Source: an uncultured Clostridium sp.
Lineage (GTDB): Bacteria; Bacillota; Clostridia; TANB77; CAG-508
DNA: 28,830 nt
Direction of reading: 5' to 3'
Assembly: GCA_900554635.1 (NCBI GenBank)
Contig: USHY01000014.1
Location: 1-28,830 of the forward strand
In this document: positions 7,967 through 15,244 of the stretch, piece after piece
Position numbering within the stretch: position 1 is the first letter of the stretch
How the letters are laid out: the number at the start of each line of letters is the position of its first letter
The notes under the pieces: generated by a model
The model's input: the letters and a program-made list of their open reading frames with translations, nothing else
The model's database searches: none
What the model was told of the DNA's origin: nothing
Translations under genes and position numbers: made by a program

Positions 7967-9712
7967 CTATATTTCCATTATTATAGGTATAAGCATTGGC
8001 TCTCTTTTTGTTTTTTTGTATATATAATCTCCCAATTCTTCTCTTATTACCATTTTTAATGTTGTCCAATCTGTTATATGTTTTGATTCACACTTTCTTA
8101 GTTCTTCTCTTAACAAGTGTTTAATGTCTTCCATCAAATTTTCAGATTCTCTTACATATACAAATCCACGGCTTATAATGTCTGGCCCAGCCACTATTTT
8201 TCCTATTCTTGAATCTAGTGTTAGAACTACTACTATTAATCCATCTTGTGATAGTTTTTGTCTATCTTTTAGAACTATGTTTCCTACATCTCCTATGCCT
8301 AAACCATCTACTAAAACTTTTCCAGATGTTACATGTCCTGTGAATTTTGCTTCATTTTCATTTAGTTCTAGTACTTTTCCATTTTCAGTTAAGAATATGT
8401 TTTCTGGTGGTACTCCTATTGATCTTGCTGTTTCTGCATGTGCTATTAATTGTCTAAATTCTCCATGAACTGGTATGAAAAATTTTGGTTTTACAAGTGT
8501 TAGCATTAATTTTTGTTCTTCTTGGCAAGCATGTCCTGATACATGGATGTCTTGAAGTGCATTGTATATAACTTCTGCACCTATTCCCATTAAGTCATCT
8601 ATTACTTTTGATATATATTTTTCATTTCCTGGTATTGGGTTTGCTGAAATTATTATTAAGTCATTTGGTGTTATTTGAACTTTTTTGTGTTCTCCTGCTG
8701 CCATTCTTGTTAATGCAGACATTGGTTCACCTTGGCTACCTGTTGTGATTATAACTAGATTATCATCAGCATATGATTTTATACTATCTATATCTATAAA
8801 AACATTGTCTGGAACTTTGATGTATCCAAATTTTCTTGCTGTTTCTATCATATTGCACATGCTTCTTCCACATACTGCTATTTTTCTTTTATATTTTACA
8901 GCTGAGTTTACTATTTGCTGAACTCTGTGTACATTTGATGAGAATGTTGCAACAACTATTCTTTTTGTACAATTTACAAAAAGTTTGTCAAGCACATCTC
9001 CTACTGTGCTTTCAGACATTGTGTATCCTTTTCTTTCAGCATTAGTACTATCAGACATAAGTGCAAGAACACCTTTGTTTCCTAGTGTTGCAAGTCTTCC
9101 TAAGTCTATTATTTCTCCATCTATTGGTGTGTAGTCAACTTTGAAGTCTCCTGTGTGTACAACAGTACCAACCGGTGTGTGTATAGCTAGTGCACAGGCA
9201 TCTGGTATGCTGTGTGTTATTTTTATAAATTCAACTTTCATTGAACCTAGTGTAATTGTTTGTCCTGGTCTTACTTCTTTTAGTTTTGTGCTTCTTAATA
9301 AATTATGTTCTTCTAGTTTATTAGATATTAGTCCTACTGTTAGTTTTGTTGCATATATTGGTACATTAATTTGTTTTAAGAAATATGGTATTCCACCTAT
9401 GTGGTCTTCATGTCCATGTGTTATAACCATTCCTCTTATTTTATCTTTGTTTTTTTCTAGGTATGTTATATCTGGTATAACTAAGTCTACACCTAGCATA
9501 TCATCTTCTGGGAATCCTAATCCACAGTCAACAATAACAATATCATTCTCATATTCAAATACTGTAATGTTTTTTCCAATTTCTAATAATCCACCTAGTG
9601 GAATTATTTTTAAATTAGATTTCTTAAATACTCCTTTCTCTTCTTTCTTAACCCTGTTTTGTCTAGGTTGTCTTGGTCTTCTTGTTTTCTCTTTTACTAA
9701 ATTTTCTTCCAT
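7967..9712 (-). CDS. rnj: Ribonuclease J
   Basis: Metallo-beta-lactamase/beta-CASP exo- and endoribonuclease central to mRNA decay and rRNA maturation in Gram-positives. 581 residues from the ATG at 9712; a GGAGGAG run lies 10-20 bases upstream, and an ATG at 9736 would precede that run, so it is less likely. The N-terminus is rich in Arg, Lys and Pro (KTRRPRQPRQNRVKK), a variable extension. Metal-binding HGHEDHIGG, then SDSTNAERKG, PVHGEFR and the C-terminal KREPMLIPIIMEI are all present. Whether it is J1 or J2 cannot be said; many Clostridia have one copy. Followed by lgt. Confidence 0.95.
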   Translation of the reverse strand: MEENLVKEKTRRPRQPRQNRVKKEEKGVFKKSNLKIIPLGGLLEIGKNITVFEYENDIVIVDCGLGFPEDDMLGVDLVIPDITYLEKNKDKIRGMVITHGHEDHIGGIPYFLKQINVPIYATKLTVGLISNKLEEHNLLRSTKLKEVRPGQTITLGSMKVEFIKITHSIPDACALAIHTPVGTVVHTGDFKVDYTPIDGEIIDLGRLATLGNKGVLALMSDSTNAERKGYTMSESTVGDVLDKLFVNCTKRIVVATFSSNVHRVQQIVNSAVKYKRKIAVCGRSMCNMIETARKFGYIKVPDNVFIDIDSIKSYADDNLVIITTGSQGEPMSALTRMAAGEHKKVQITPNDLIIISANPIPGNEKYISKVIDDLMGIGAEVIYNALQDIHVSGHACQEEQKLMLTLVKPKFFIPVHGEFRQLIAHAETARSIGVPPENIFLTENGKVLELNENEAKFTGHVTSGKVLVDGLGIGDVGNIVLKDRQKLSQDGLIVVVLTLDSRIGKIVAGPDIISRGFVYVRESENLMEDIKHLLREELRKCESKHITDWTTLKMVIREELGDYIYKKTKREPMLIPIIMEI

Positions 9713-9925
9713 TATTAAAAAATCTCTCCTCCTCAAAAAATCTTTTGATTTATTCTTATGCTCCTAAAAGCTCCCCTCTTAACTATTCTAATATCCGCAC
9801 ATAAATCCAGAACAAAATCTCCATTTGTCCCTAAATAATACTACCACTTAAATTTTCCGAATCCTACTTTTAATAAACATATATTATAAATCTCAATCTG
9901 GCCTCTAAAAGGCACCACTTTTGTA

Positions 9926-9954
9926 ATTATACTACTTTTTTTTGCAAAAGTCAA
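9926..9954 (-). promoter_or_regulatory. Strong predicted rnj-lgt promoter
   Basis: On the minus strand TTGACT (9954-9949), a 17-base spacer and TATAAT (9931-9926). The predicted start near 9919 leaves a long untranslated leader before rnj. Confidence 0.65.
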
Positions 9955-9961
9955 ATCTAAT

Positions 9962-10007
9962 AAAAAAAACGGCATAATAGGCATAGATTTAACTATGCCA
10001 CTATACC
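9962..10007 (-). terminator. Terminator of the prepilin-like gene
   Basis: On the minus strand GGTATAGT-GGCATAG pairs with CTATGCC and ATTATGCC (two G-U pairs, one bulge) around a 6-base loop, followed by eight T. Confidence 0.85.
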
Positions 10008-10027
10008 TTTTTGTCTTATAGTATATT

Positions 10028-11215
10028 TTATTTTTGTTCATTCTCAGAACTGTCCACAACTTCAGGGATATCTGTTCTTATTGAAATTACGGCACGAAGA
10101 GAATTTTCAAGGTTTCTCGAAAAACCTCCAGAACCAAATAATCCTGAATATGAAGTTACTGAACCTTTACTCACCATTCCTGGTCCAAAAAAGGCCTGAC
10201 TTCCCGTTCCAGTTACAGCACGAGAAGCTAACCAATAATTTATATCATTTGCCTCTCCAAATATTAATGTTTTGGTTGTAGTTGTGCTATCCGTTAGTAT
10301 TGACATTCCTGACTGAGTACTACTGCTAACTGTTGAATCCGCTACATACGCATACCCATTTAGATTATATTCTCCCAAAACTGTTCCGTTATTTTCTATT
10401 CCATCTGGATTTGCCGGGTCATAAAACATTCCACTTTTCTTATCTTTATTATAATCCACAATTTTGCTCCACAAATCTTCTATATCTATTAATTTTGTTG
10501 TTAGATTTTCTGTTATATTCCATGTACTTCCTGATAATATATACATTCCAGCAGTTGGTGTGTATTGAACGCATGCATTTACATCATCTATTGTCATTCC
10601 CCTTGCATCTTCTCCGTAAATTTCCACACACATTCTGTTAATTTCTTCTATACAGTTATTATATGCTGCTGCTCCATATAATTGCATCTTTTCTGTTGTT
10701 GGTGTTTTTGTTGTTAATAATAATGTTTCATTTGTTCCATTATTATTTGAATCCTCAATTCCTAATACTACCCATCTTGTATCTGTATCGCTATGTATTA
10801 TTTGTGCATGCTCCGCTGCATCTGGGCCTGTATATCCTGCTGCTTTTTCCATACTTATGCTTGAGCTTCCTGTTCCAGTTGTTGGAACATATCTTAACTC
10901 ATCACCTATTTTTAAAGCTGTATTACAATGGCTACATGTTAAATCATCACCATTTCTCTGCCAATTATGAATTTCTGGGATTGAAACCTTTCCTGCCATA
11001 TAGTCTTCAATTGAATCATAATTCTTCCCATTAGCCTTGATTCCACTCATTTTACTCTCATCTTCATATGCTGTTTTGAATTTGTCTCCTGTTGTTTTCG
11101 CAGTTCCTAGTAAATCACTTTGAATTACCACTTGTACTACTACCCCAACTAAAATTAGCATCACAATAATTGTAATAATTAATGCAATTAGCGTAATTCC
11201 TTTGTTTTTCTTCAT
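10028..11215 (-). CDS. Type IV prepilin-like secreted/surface protein
   Basis: 395 residues; AAAGGATG precedes the ATG by about 8 bases. The N-terminus MKKNKG-ITLIALIITIIVMLILVGVVV is a class III signal with cleavage expected after Gly6, followed by the pilin-like helix. Mature position 5 is Ala, not the Glu of classical pilins. A CxxC pair (TCSHC) lies near residue 94. The middle (WVVLGIEDSNNNG...LLLTTK) and the end (YWLASRAV...SLRAVISI) resemble the WxVL / YWLxSR / RPVV pattern of Firmicutes surface proteins of the DUF6273 type; this is from memory. No pilus assembly genes are in the window. Own promoter and terminator. Likely a pseudopilin-anchored surface protein; the function is unknown. 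Confidence 0.78.
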   Translation of the reverse strand: MKKNKGITLIALIITIIVMLILVGVVVQVVIQSDLLGTAKTTGDKFKTAYEDESKMSGIKANGKNYDSIEDYMAGKVSIPEIHNWQRNGDDLTCSHCNTALKIGDELRYVPTTGTGSSSISMEKAAGYTGPDAAEHAQIIHSDTDTRWVVLGIEDSNNNGTNETLLLTTKTPTTEKMQLYGAAAYNNCIEEINRMCVEIYGEDARGMTIDDVNACVQYTPTAGMYILSGSTWNITENLTTKLIDIEDLWSKIVDYNKDKKSGMFYDPANPDGIENNGTVLGEYNLNGYAYVADSTVSSSTQSGMSILTDSTTTTKTLIFGEANDINYWLASRAVTGTGSQAFFGPGMVSKGSVTSYSGLFGSGGFSRNLENSLRAVISIRTDIPEVVDSSENEQK

Positions 11216-11247
11216 TATTTCTCATCCTTTCACAAAAATATATATTA

Positions 11248-11276
11248 ATTTTACACAAAGGCTCAGTTTTTTTCAA
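11248..11276 (-). promoter_or_regulatory. Predicted promoter of the prepilin-like gene
   Basis: On the minus strand TTGAAA (11276-11271), a 17-base spacer and TAAAAT (11253-11248), about 33 bases upstream of the start codon. Confidence 0.55.
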
Positions 11277-11291
11277 TATGTTTTGCTATTA

Positions 11292-11344
11292 TTACAAAAA
11301 TGTAATATAACTGTAATATTTTTGTAACATTTATGTATTGATTT
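11292..11344 (-). repeat. Phased TGTAA repeats and inverted repeat upstream of the prepilin-like promoter
   Basis: Four direct repeats beginning TGTAAT, TGTAAT, TGTAAC and TGTATT start at 11301, 11312, 11323 and 11334, exactly 11 bases apart. Overlapping them is an inverted repeat, TTACAAAAAT (11292-11301) and ATTTTTGTAA (11318-11327). They lie 16-70 bases upstream of the -35, where an activator or repressor would bind. This is inferred regulation only. Confidence 0.45.
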
Positions 11345-11364
11345 TTCTTTTTATATAAACAGGA

Positions 11365-11399
11365 AACCCCGGAAGGGAAATTGCTTCCCTCCGGGGTTG
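11365..11399 (-). terminator. GC-rich hairpin downstream of the foreign-looking gene
   Basis: AACCCCGG-A-AGGGAA (from 11367) pairs with TTCCCT-CCGGGGTT (to 11398), 14 pairs with one bulged A and a 5-base loop. It lies 15 bases after the stop at 11414. The following T tract is weak on the minus strand. Its base composition is far richer in G+C than anything else between genes here. Confidence 0.65.
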
Positions 11400-11413
11400 A
11401 TATGTGGTGACTT

Positions 11414-11749
11414 TTAAGCGATTTTTATGACAAGAACATTGCTATCAGTTCTGGATATCTGATATCCAAACACTTCAGCTTCTTTTACAGCTTCAGGGTC
11501 AAGGTTGTAAACATACTTATCATCCTTGGTCTTCAAAAGCTGTACACTGCCACCATCTTCTACATAGCTACGAATTGCATTGTTAATTATTGTAACAGAA
11601 TCCGCATAGCATATCGTTTGACTCATCCGTTCATCCAGCTCTAGTTTCCGCTTTGCCTCATGGCTCTTTACAGCCTCATCAGCAGGCATCACAATGCTGG
11701 TTTTCTTTTTTTCTACAACTTCGTTCTGAGACTTTGTAGATTTGAACAT
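11414..11749 (-). CDS. Hypothetical protein, GC-richer and probably acquired
   Basis: 111 residues from the ATG at 11749 (AGGAG 9 bases upstream); a GTG two codons earlier is too close to that site. The N-terminal half is charged (MFKSTKSQNEVVEKKKTSIVMPADEAVKSHEAKRKLELDER, split by no clear domain) and the C-terminal half looks globular, ending YQISRTDSNVLVIKIA. I recognise no family. Its codon choice differs from its neighbours, with more G+C and many CTG, AAG, ACG and GCC codons. It uses CGG twice for arginine (AKRK, DERM) in an uninterrupted frame, unlike every other gene here. If CGG causes +1 shifting in this host, the product would end one codon after the first CGG. Confidence 0.65.
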   Translation of the reverse strand: MFKSTKSQNEVVEKKKTSIVMPADEAVKSHEAKRKLELDERMSQTICYADSVTIINNAIRSYVEDGGSVQLLKTKDDKYVYNLDPEAVKEAEVFGYQISRTDSNVLVIKIA

Positions 11750-11807
11750 AGGCACAAACTCCTTGTTTAATAAAGTATTTCATATGCTAAATGCACATGA
11801 TTTTATT

Positions 11808-11836
11808 ATTATAGCATGTTTACATAAGATTTTCAA
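11808..11836 (-). promoter_or_regulatory. Predicted promoter of the foreign-looking gene
   Basis: On the minus strand TTGAAA (11836-11831), a 17-base spacer and TATAAT (11813-11808), about 60 bases upstream of the start. Confidence 0.55.
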
Positions 11837-11859
11837 TAGTTTTAGAAAAATTTTATGTA
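11821..11859. repeat. Imperfect 13-base inverted repeat over the -35 region
   Basis: TACATAAGATTTT (11821-11833) and AAAATTTTATGTA (11847-11859) are inverted copies with one difference, with the -35 of the 11808-11836 promoter overlapping the left arm. It could be an operator or a weak hairpin after the ATPase gene. Confidence 0.4.
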
Positions 11860-11868
11860 ATTTTTTAT

Positions 11869-13080
11869 TTACAGCTCTGTTCTTCCTAACAAAAAATCTA
11901 TTGCACTTATCTGTTTTATTCCATTGTAATTATTAGTTTCATAATCAAGTGTTATTATATATTTTCTATAATGATCAGATATTGCTGCTAAAGGTTTTAG
12001 CTCTCGTTCTAATGTTGCTTTATCCCTTACTGAAAGTGCTACTTGTATATATATGTAATCATCTTCCGTTTCTACAATAAAGTCTATTTCAGTTGCATCA
12101 TTTTTCCCAATATATACTCTATAATTTTTTCGTTTTAATTCTAAGAAAATTACATTTTCCAATATATGTCCTAAATTTCTATCATAAGATTTTCCCAACA
12201 GATATGTTTTTAGCCCTAAGTCTGATAAATAATATTTTTCCTGTGTTTTTAGTAGTTGTTTTCCTTTAATATCATATCTATTCACTTTGTACAATATATA
12301 ACTTTCCAATAAACTATTCAAGTATTCTTCTATTGTATGAACTGAATTTTTTCTTCCTGCTGATGAGAGTGTGTCACTAATTTTCTTTGTTGAAACATTT
12401 GATCCTATATTATCAAATAGGAATCTACACATGCTTTCTAAAATCAATGGGTCATTAATCTTTTTCCTATTTATTACATCTTTCATAATAACAGTGTTAT
12501 ATATACTCTCTAAATAAGATATTTTATCTGTAGAATTTTCTAAGTTAATTAAATACGGAAATCCACCATAAACTATATAATCATTATATTTTTTTAATTC
12601 ATCTGTCTCACCATAATAACTAATATACTCCTTAAATGATAATGGTAAAACATGAATTTGTATATATCTTCCTGTAAGGTATGTAGCAAGTTCACCTGAT
12701 AACATATATGAATTTGATCCGGTAATGTATATATCTAAATACTCTCTTAAAAATAAACTGTCTACACATTTTTGAAACTCTGGTACATTTTGTATTTCAT
12801 CTAAAAAAATATAGTTCATTTTTTTAGGATCAGCTTTTTCTATTATGTATTCATGTAACTTATTAGAATTCAATAGATAATTATAACTATTGTCATCAAA
12901 ATTAATTGAAATTATATTTTTTTCATCAATGCCTTCTTCTACTATTTTTTTTCTAAACTCATTTAAAATTGTTGACTTTCCACATCTTCTAATTCCTGTT
13001 AAAACTTTGATTATTCTCTTTTCTTTTAAACTTTCCAGTTTTTCTATATATTCTTTACGATATATTGTTTTCATTCCCAT
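11869..13080 (-). CDS. AAA ATPase with C-terminal DUF4143 domain
   Basis: About 403 residues. Walker A is GIRRCGKST and Walker B is YIFLDEIQ, followed by ITGSNSYMLSGE, typical of AAA_14 ATPases; the C-terminal half (YYLSDLGLKTYLLG, LENVIFLELKRKNYRVYIG, EIDFIVE) is the DUF4143 nuclease-like fold. These proteins are common, mobile accessory genes of uncertain role, sometimes discussed as toxin-like or defence-associated. The start is the ATG at 13080 (MGMKTIYRKEY) or at 13074. The perfect promoter at 13091-13119 would start the mRNA near 13084, so the message is almost leaderless. No in-frame CGG is present. Confidence 0.88.
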   Translation of the reverse strand: MGMKTIYRKEYIEKLESLKEKRIIKVLTGIRRCGKSTILNEFRKKIVEEGIDEKNIISINFDDNSYNYLLNSNKLHEYIIEKADPKKMNYIFLDEIQNVPEFQKCVDSLFLREYLDIYITGSNSYMLSGELATYLTGRYIQIHVLPLSFKEYISYYGETDELKKYNDYIVYGGFPYLINLENSTDKISYLESIYNTVIMKDVINRKKINDPLILESMCRFLFDNIGSNVSTKKISDTLSSAGRKNSVHTIEEYLNSLLESYILYKVNRYDIKGKQLLKTQEKYYLSDLGLKTYLLGKSYDRNLGHILENVIFLELKRKNYRVYIGKNDATEIDFIVETEDDYIYIQVALSVRDKATLERELKPLAAISDHYRKYIITLDYETNNYNGIKQISAIDFLLGRTEL

Positions 13081-13090
13081 CACCAATTTA

Positions 13091-13119
13091 ATTATATTAT
13101 ATACTAGACACTTTGTCAA
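13091..13119 (-). promoter_or_regulatory. Perfect-consensus promoter of the ATPase gene
   Basis: On the minus strand TTGACA (13119-13114), a 17-base spacer and TATAAT (13096-13091) match the vegetative consensus exactly. The start codon lies only about 11-17 bases past the -10. Confidence 0.75.
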
Positions 13120-13145
13120 GTTTTTGCTCAAATGAGCAAAAACTT
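13118..13145. repeat. 28-bp perfect palindrome overlapping the ATPase -35
   Basis: AAGTTTTTGCTCA and TGAGCAAAAACTT flank a central AA. The first two bases overlap the end of the -35 hexamer, an ideal position for a dimeric repressor. A hairpin role after rny is less likely because that gene already has a terminator. Confidence 0.6.
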
Positions 13146-13177
13146 TTGGTTTTTCGACACTTTTCGCTCAAAAATGC

Positions 13178-13207
13178 AAAAAAGGTCCGTATTTTTGTGG
13201 ACCTTTT
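13178..13207 (-). terminator. rny terminator
   Basis: On the minus strand AAAAGGTCC and GGACCTTTT enclose a 10-base loop, followed by a T run. It lies just after the rny stop at 13213. Confidence 0.85.
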
Positions 13208-13212
13208 GGAAT

Positions 13213-14757
13213 TTATTTTGCATAATCAATTGCTCTTGTTTCTCTTATTACATTTACTTTTATTTGTCCTGGATATTCCATTTCATTTTCAACTTTCTGA
13301 GCAACTTCTCTTGCCATTGTTACCATTTGGCTATCTGATACTTTTTCTGGTTTTACAACTAGTCTAATTTCACGACCTGCTTGTATTGCATATGATTTTT
13401 CTACTCCTTCAAATGAATCTGCAATTTCTTCTAGTTTTTCTAGTCTCTTAATATATGCTTCTAGTGTTTCTCTTCTAGCTCCTGGTCTTGATGCTGATAT
13501 TGCATCTGCTGCTTGTATTAGTACAGCTTCTAGTGATTTTGGTTCAACATCTCCATGGTGTGCTTCAACTGCATTTAAAATTATGTCGTTTTCTTTATAT
13601 TTTTTCAATACATCAACACCAATTTGAACATGAGTTCCTTCCATATCATGGTCTAGGGCTTTTCCTATATCATGTAATAACCCTGCTCTTCTTGCAATTT
13701 TAGGATCTAGGCCTAGTTCTTCTGCCATTATTCTAGCTAAGTTTGATACTTCAATAGAATGGTTTAAAACATTTTGTCCATAACTTGTTCTGTATTTTAG
13801 TTTTCCAAGAAGTTTTACTAGGTCTGGATGTAAGCCGTGTACTCCTGTTTCCATTACGGCTCTTTCTCCTTCTTCTTTAATTGTTTCTTCAACTTCTTCT
13901 TTAGCCTTTTCAACCATTTCCTCAATTTTAGCTGGATGAATTCTTCCATCTTCTATTAATTTTTCTAGTGCAATTCTTGCTACTTCCCTTCTTAATGGGT
14001 CAAATCCTGAAAGAATTACTGCTTCAGGAGTATCATCTATTATTAAGTCTATTCCTGTTAATGTCTCTAATAGTTTAATGTTACGCCCTTCACGACCTAT
14101 TATTCTTCCTTTCATGTCATCATTTGGAAGTGCAACTACTGATACTGTTGTTTCTGATGTGTGGTCTGCTGCACATTTTTGTATTGTGTAACTAATTATT
14201 TCCCTTGCTTTTTTATTAGCTGTTTCTTTAATTGATGTTTCTGCTGCTTTTATTAATGCTGCTTTTTCATCACTTAATGTTCTATCTAATTGTTGTAGCA
14301 AAATCTTTTTTGCTTCATCTTTAGATAAGCCAGCTATTCTTTGAAGTTCTGCTATTTGTTTGTCATATACTTCTTCTAAGCTTTTTTTCTTTTTGTCTAC
14401 ATCTTGAATTGTTCTTTCAAGTTCTTTTTCCTTTCTTTCAAAACTATCAGAACGCCTTTCTAATGCTTCTTCCCTTTGAAATAATCTTTTTTCTTGTTGT
14501 TGTACTTCGCCTCTTCTTTCTTTAATCTCATTTTCTAATTCATTTTTGGTTTGTAAAACCTCTTCCTTAGCTTTTAGAATTTCTTCTTTTCTTGCATTTT
14601 CCGCTTCTTTTTTGGCATTTGCTAAAATTCTATTTGCTTCATTTTCCGCACTTTTGATTTTAGACTCAGCTGATTTTTTTCTAATTACTATTCCTACTGG
14701 AATAAAAACAGCTGCTGAGATAAGAAAGGTGATTATGGCAATTACTGTTGAATTCAT
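13213..14757 (-). CDS. rny: Ribonuclease Y
   Basis: Membrane-anchored endoribonuclease that starts the decay of many mRNAs in Gram-positives. 514 residues, normal length. An N-terminal membrane helix (about residues 4-25) precedes a long Glu/Lys-rich coiled coil (about 30-190). A KH domain has GRIIGREGRNIKLLE near residue 216, and the HD domain is marked by HSIEVSNLA and RRAGLLHDIGKALDH. The ATG at 14757 is preceded by AGAGGTG. Own promoter at 14845-14873 and own terminator. No in-frame CGG is present. Confidence 0.97.
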   Translation of the reverse strand: MNSTVIAIITFLISAAVFIPVGIVIRKKSAESKIKSAENEANRILANAKKEAENARKEEILKAKEEVLQTKNELENEIKERRGEVQQQEKRLFQREEALERRSDSFERKEKELERTIQDVDKKKKSLEEVYDKQIAELQRIAGLSKDEAKKILLQQLDRTLSDEKAALIKAAETSIKETANKKAREIISYTIQKCAADHTSETTVSVVALPNDDMKGRIIGREGRNIKLLETLTGIDLIIDDTPEAVILSGFDPLRREVARIALEKLIEDGRIHPAKIEEMVEKAKEEVEETIKEEGERAVMETGVHGLHPDLVKLLGKLKYRTSYGQNVLNHSIEVSNLARIMAEELGLDPKIARRAGLLHDIGKALDHDMEGTHVQIGVDVLKKYKENDIILNAVEAHHGDVEPKSLEAVLIQAADAISASRPGARRETLEAYIKRLEKLEEIADSFEGVEKSYAIQAGREIRLVVKPEKVSDSQMVTMAREVAQKVENEMEYPGQIKVNVIRETRAIDYAK

Positions 14758-14844
14758 ATAAACACCTCTTTACTTATTAAATTTTCAATGTTCAGATTTA
14801 TATATATTTTATAATTTTTTATATATTAATTTCTGTACTATTCT

Positions 14845-14873
14845 ATTTTACCTTTAATCTTTGTCCATGTCAA
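14845..14873 (-). promoter_or_regulatory. rny promoter
   Basis: On the minus strand TTGACA (14873-14868), a 17-base spacer and TAAAAT (14850-14845), giving a leader of about 80 bases. Confidence 0.65.
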
Positions 14874-14979
14874 TAGAATTAGTGAAAATATTTTGCTAAA
14901 AAATTCCTTTAAATATTTCTTTTTTCGTTTTTTTATGATAAAATGTAGCAAGTGATGTATGTTATAGGGAGTTGATTAT

Positions 14980-15201
14980 ATGGATTTAAAAAGATGTGCA
15001 AGATGTGGCTGTTTTTTCGCATCTTCAGGTAGTGTTTGTTCTAATTGTGAGACAAAAGATAAACAAGATATTTATACTTTAAATAACTTTATAGTAAATT
15101 CTCCTTCTGAATTATCTATTGATAGTTTATCTTTTGGTACAGGAGTTTCAGCTAAGAATATTAATCGCTTTATTGAAAACAATAGCATTTCTAATTTTTA
15201 A
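14980..15201 (+). CDS. Small zinc-ribbon protein resembling YvyF (TIGR03826)
   Basis: 73 residues. An N-terminal zinc ribbon with C6-x2-C9 and C20-x2-C23 (RCARCGCFF, VCSNCE) is followed by a helical part with SIDSLSFGTGVSAKNINRFIEN, which looks like a MerR-type DNA-binding helix-turn-helix. The layout matches the small flagellar-operon protein YvyF/TIGR03826, though no flagellar gene is near. GGGAG lies 8 bases before the ATG. It is a lone gene between rny (divergent) and sigK (convergent), with its own terminator. The role is unknown; a regulator is possible. Confidence 0.65.
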   Translation: MDLKRCARCGCFFASSGSVCSNCETKDKQDIYTLNNFIVNSPSELSIDSLSFGTGVSAKNINRFIENNSISNF

Positions 15202-15214
15202 AATATAATAGAAG

Positions 15215-15244
15215 GTCTTAAGTTGTTTAAACTTAAGACTTTTT
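15215..15244. terminator. Terminator between the zinc-ribbon gene and sigK
   Basis: GTCTTAAGTT (15215-15224) and AACTTAAGAC (15230-15239) form a perfect 10-bp stem with a 5-base loop, then a T run. A/T tracts on both sides let it serve both convergent genes; the sigK stop lies at 15243. Confidence 0.85.

Larger units (their letters stand above)
9713..10027 (-). other. Intergenic region: rnj leader of about 200 bases plus upstream terminator
   Basis: This gap holds the rnj promoter at 9926-9954, a leader of roughly 200 bases with small hairpin potential near 9893-9920 and no credible gene, and the terminator of the upstream prepilin-like gene. A 13-codon frame in the leader (MEILFWIYVR...) has only a poor ribosome binding site. 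Confidence 0.5.

Noticed and set aside
8124..9767. Long plus-strand frames opposite rnj and other minus-strand genes
   Set aside because: They are mirror frames of conserved genes with Ser/Leu/Phe-rich sequence and no ribosome binding sites.
9841..10059. 72-codon minus-strand frame upstream of rnj
   Set aside because: It overlaps the end of the prepilin-like gene, its terminator and the rnj promoter, and has no ribosome binding site.
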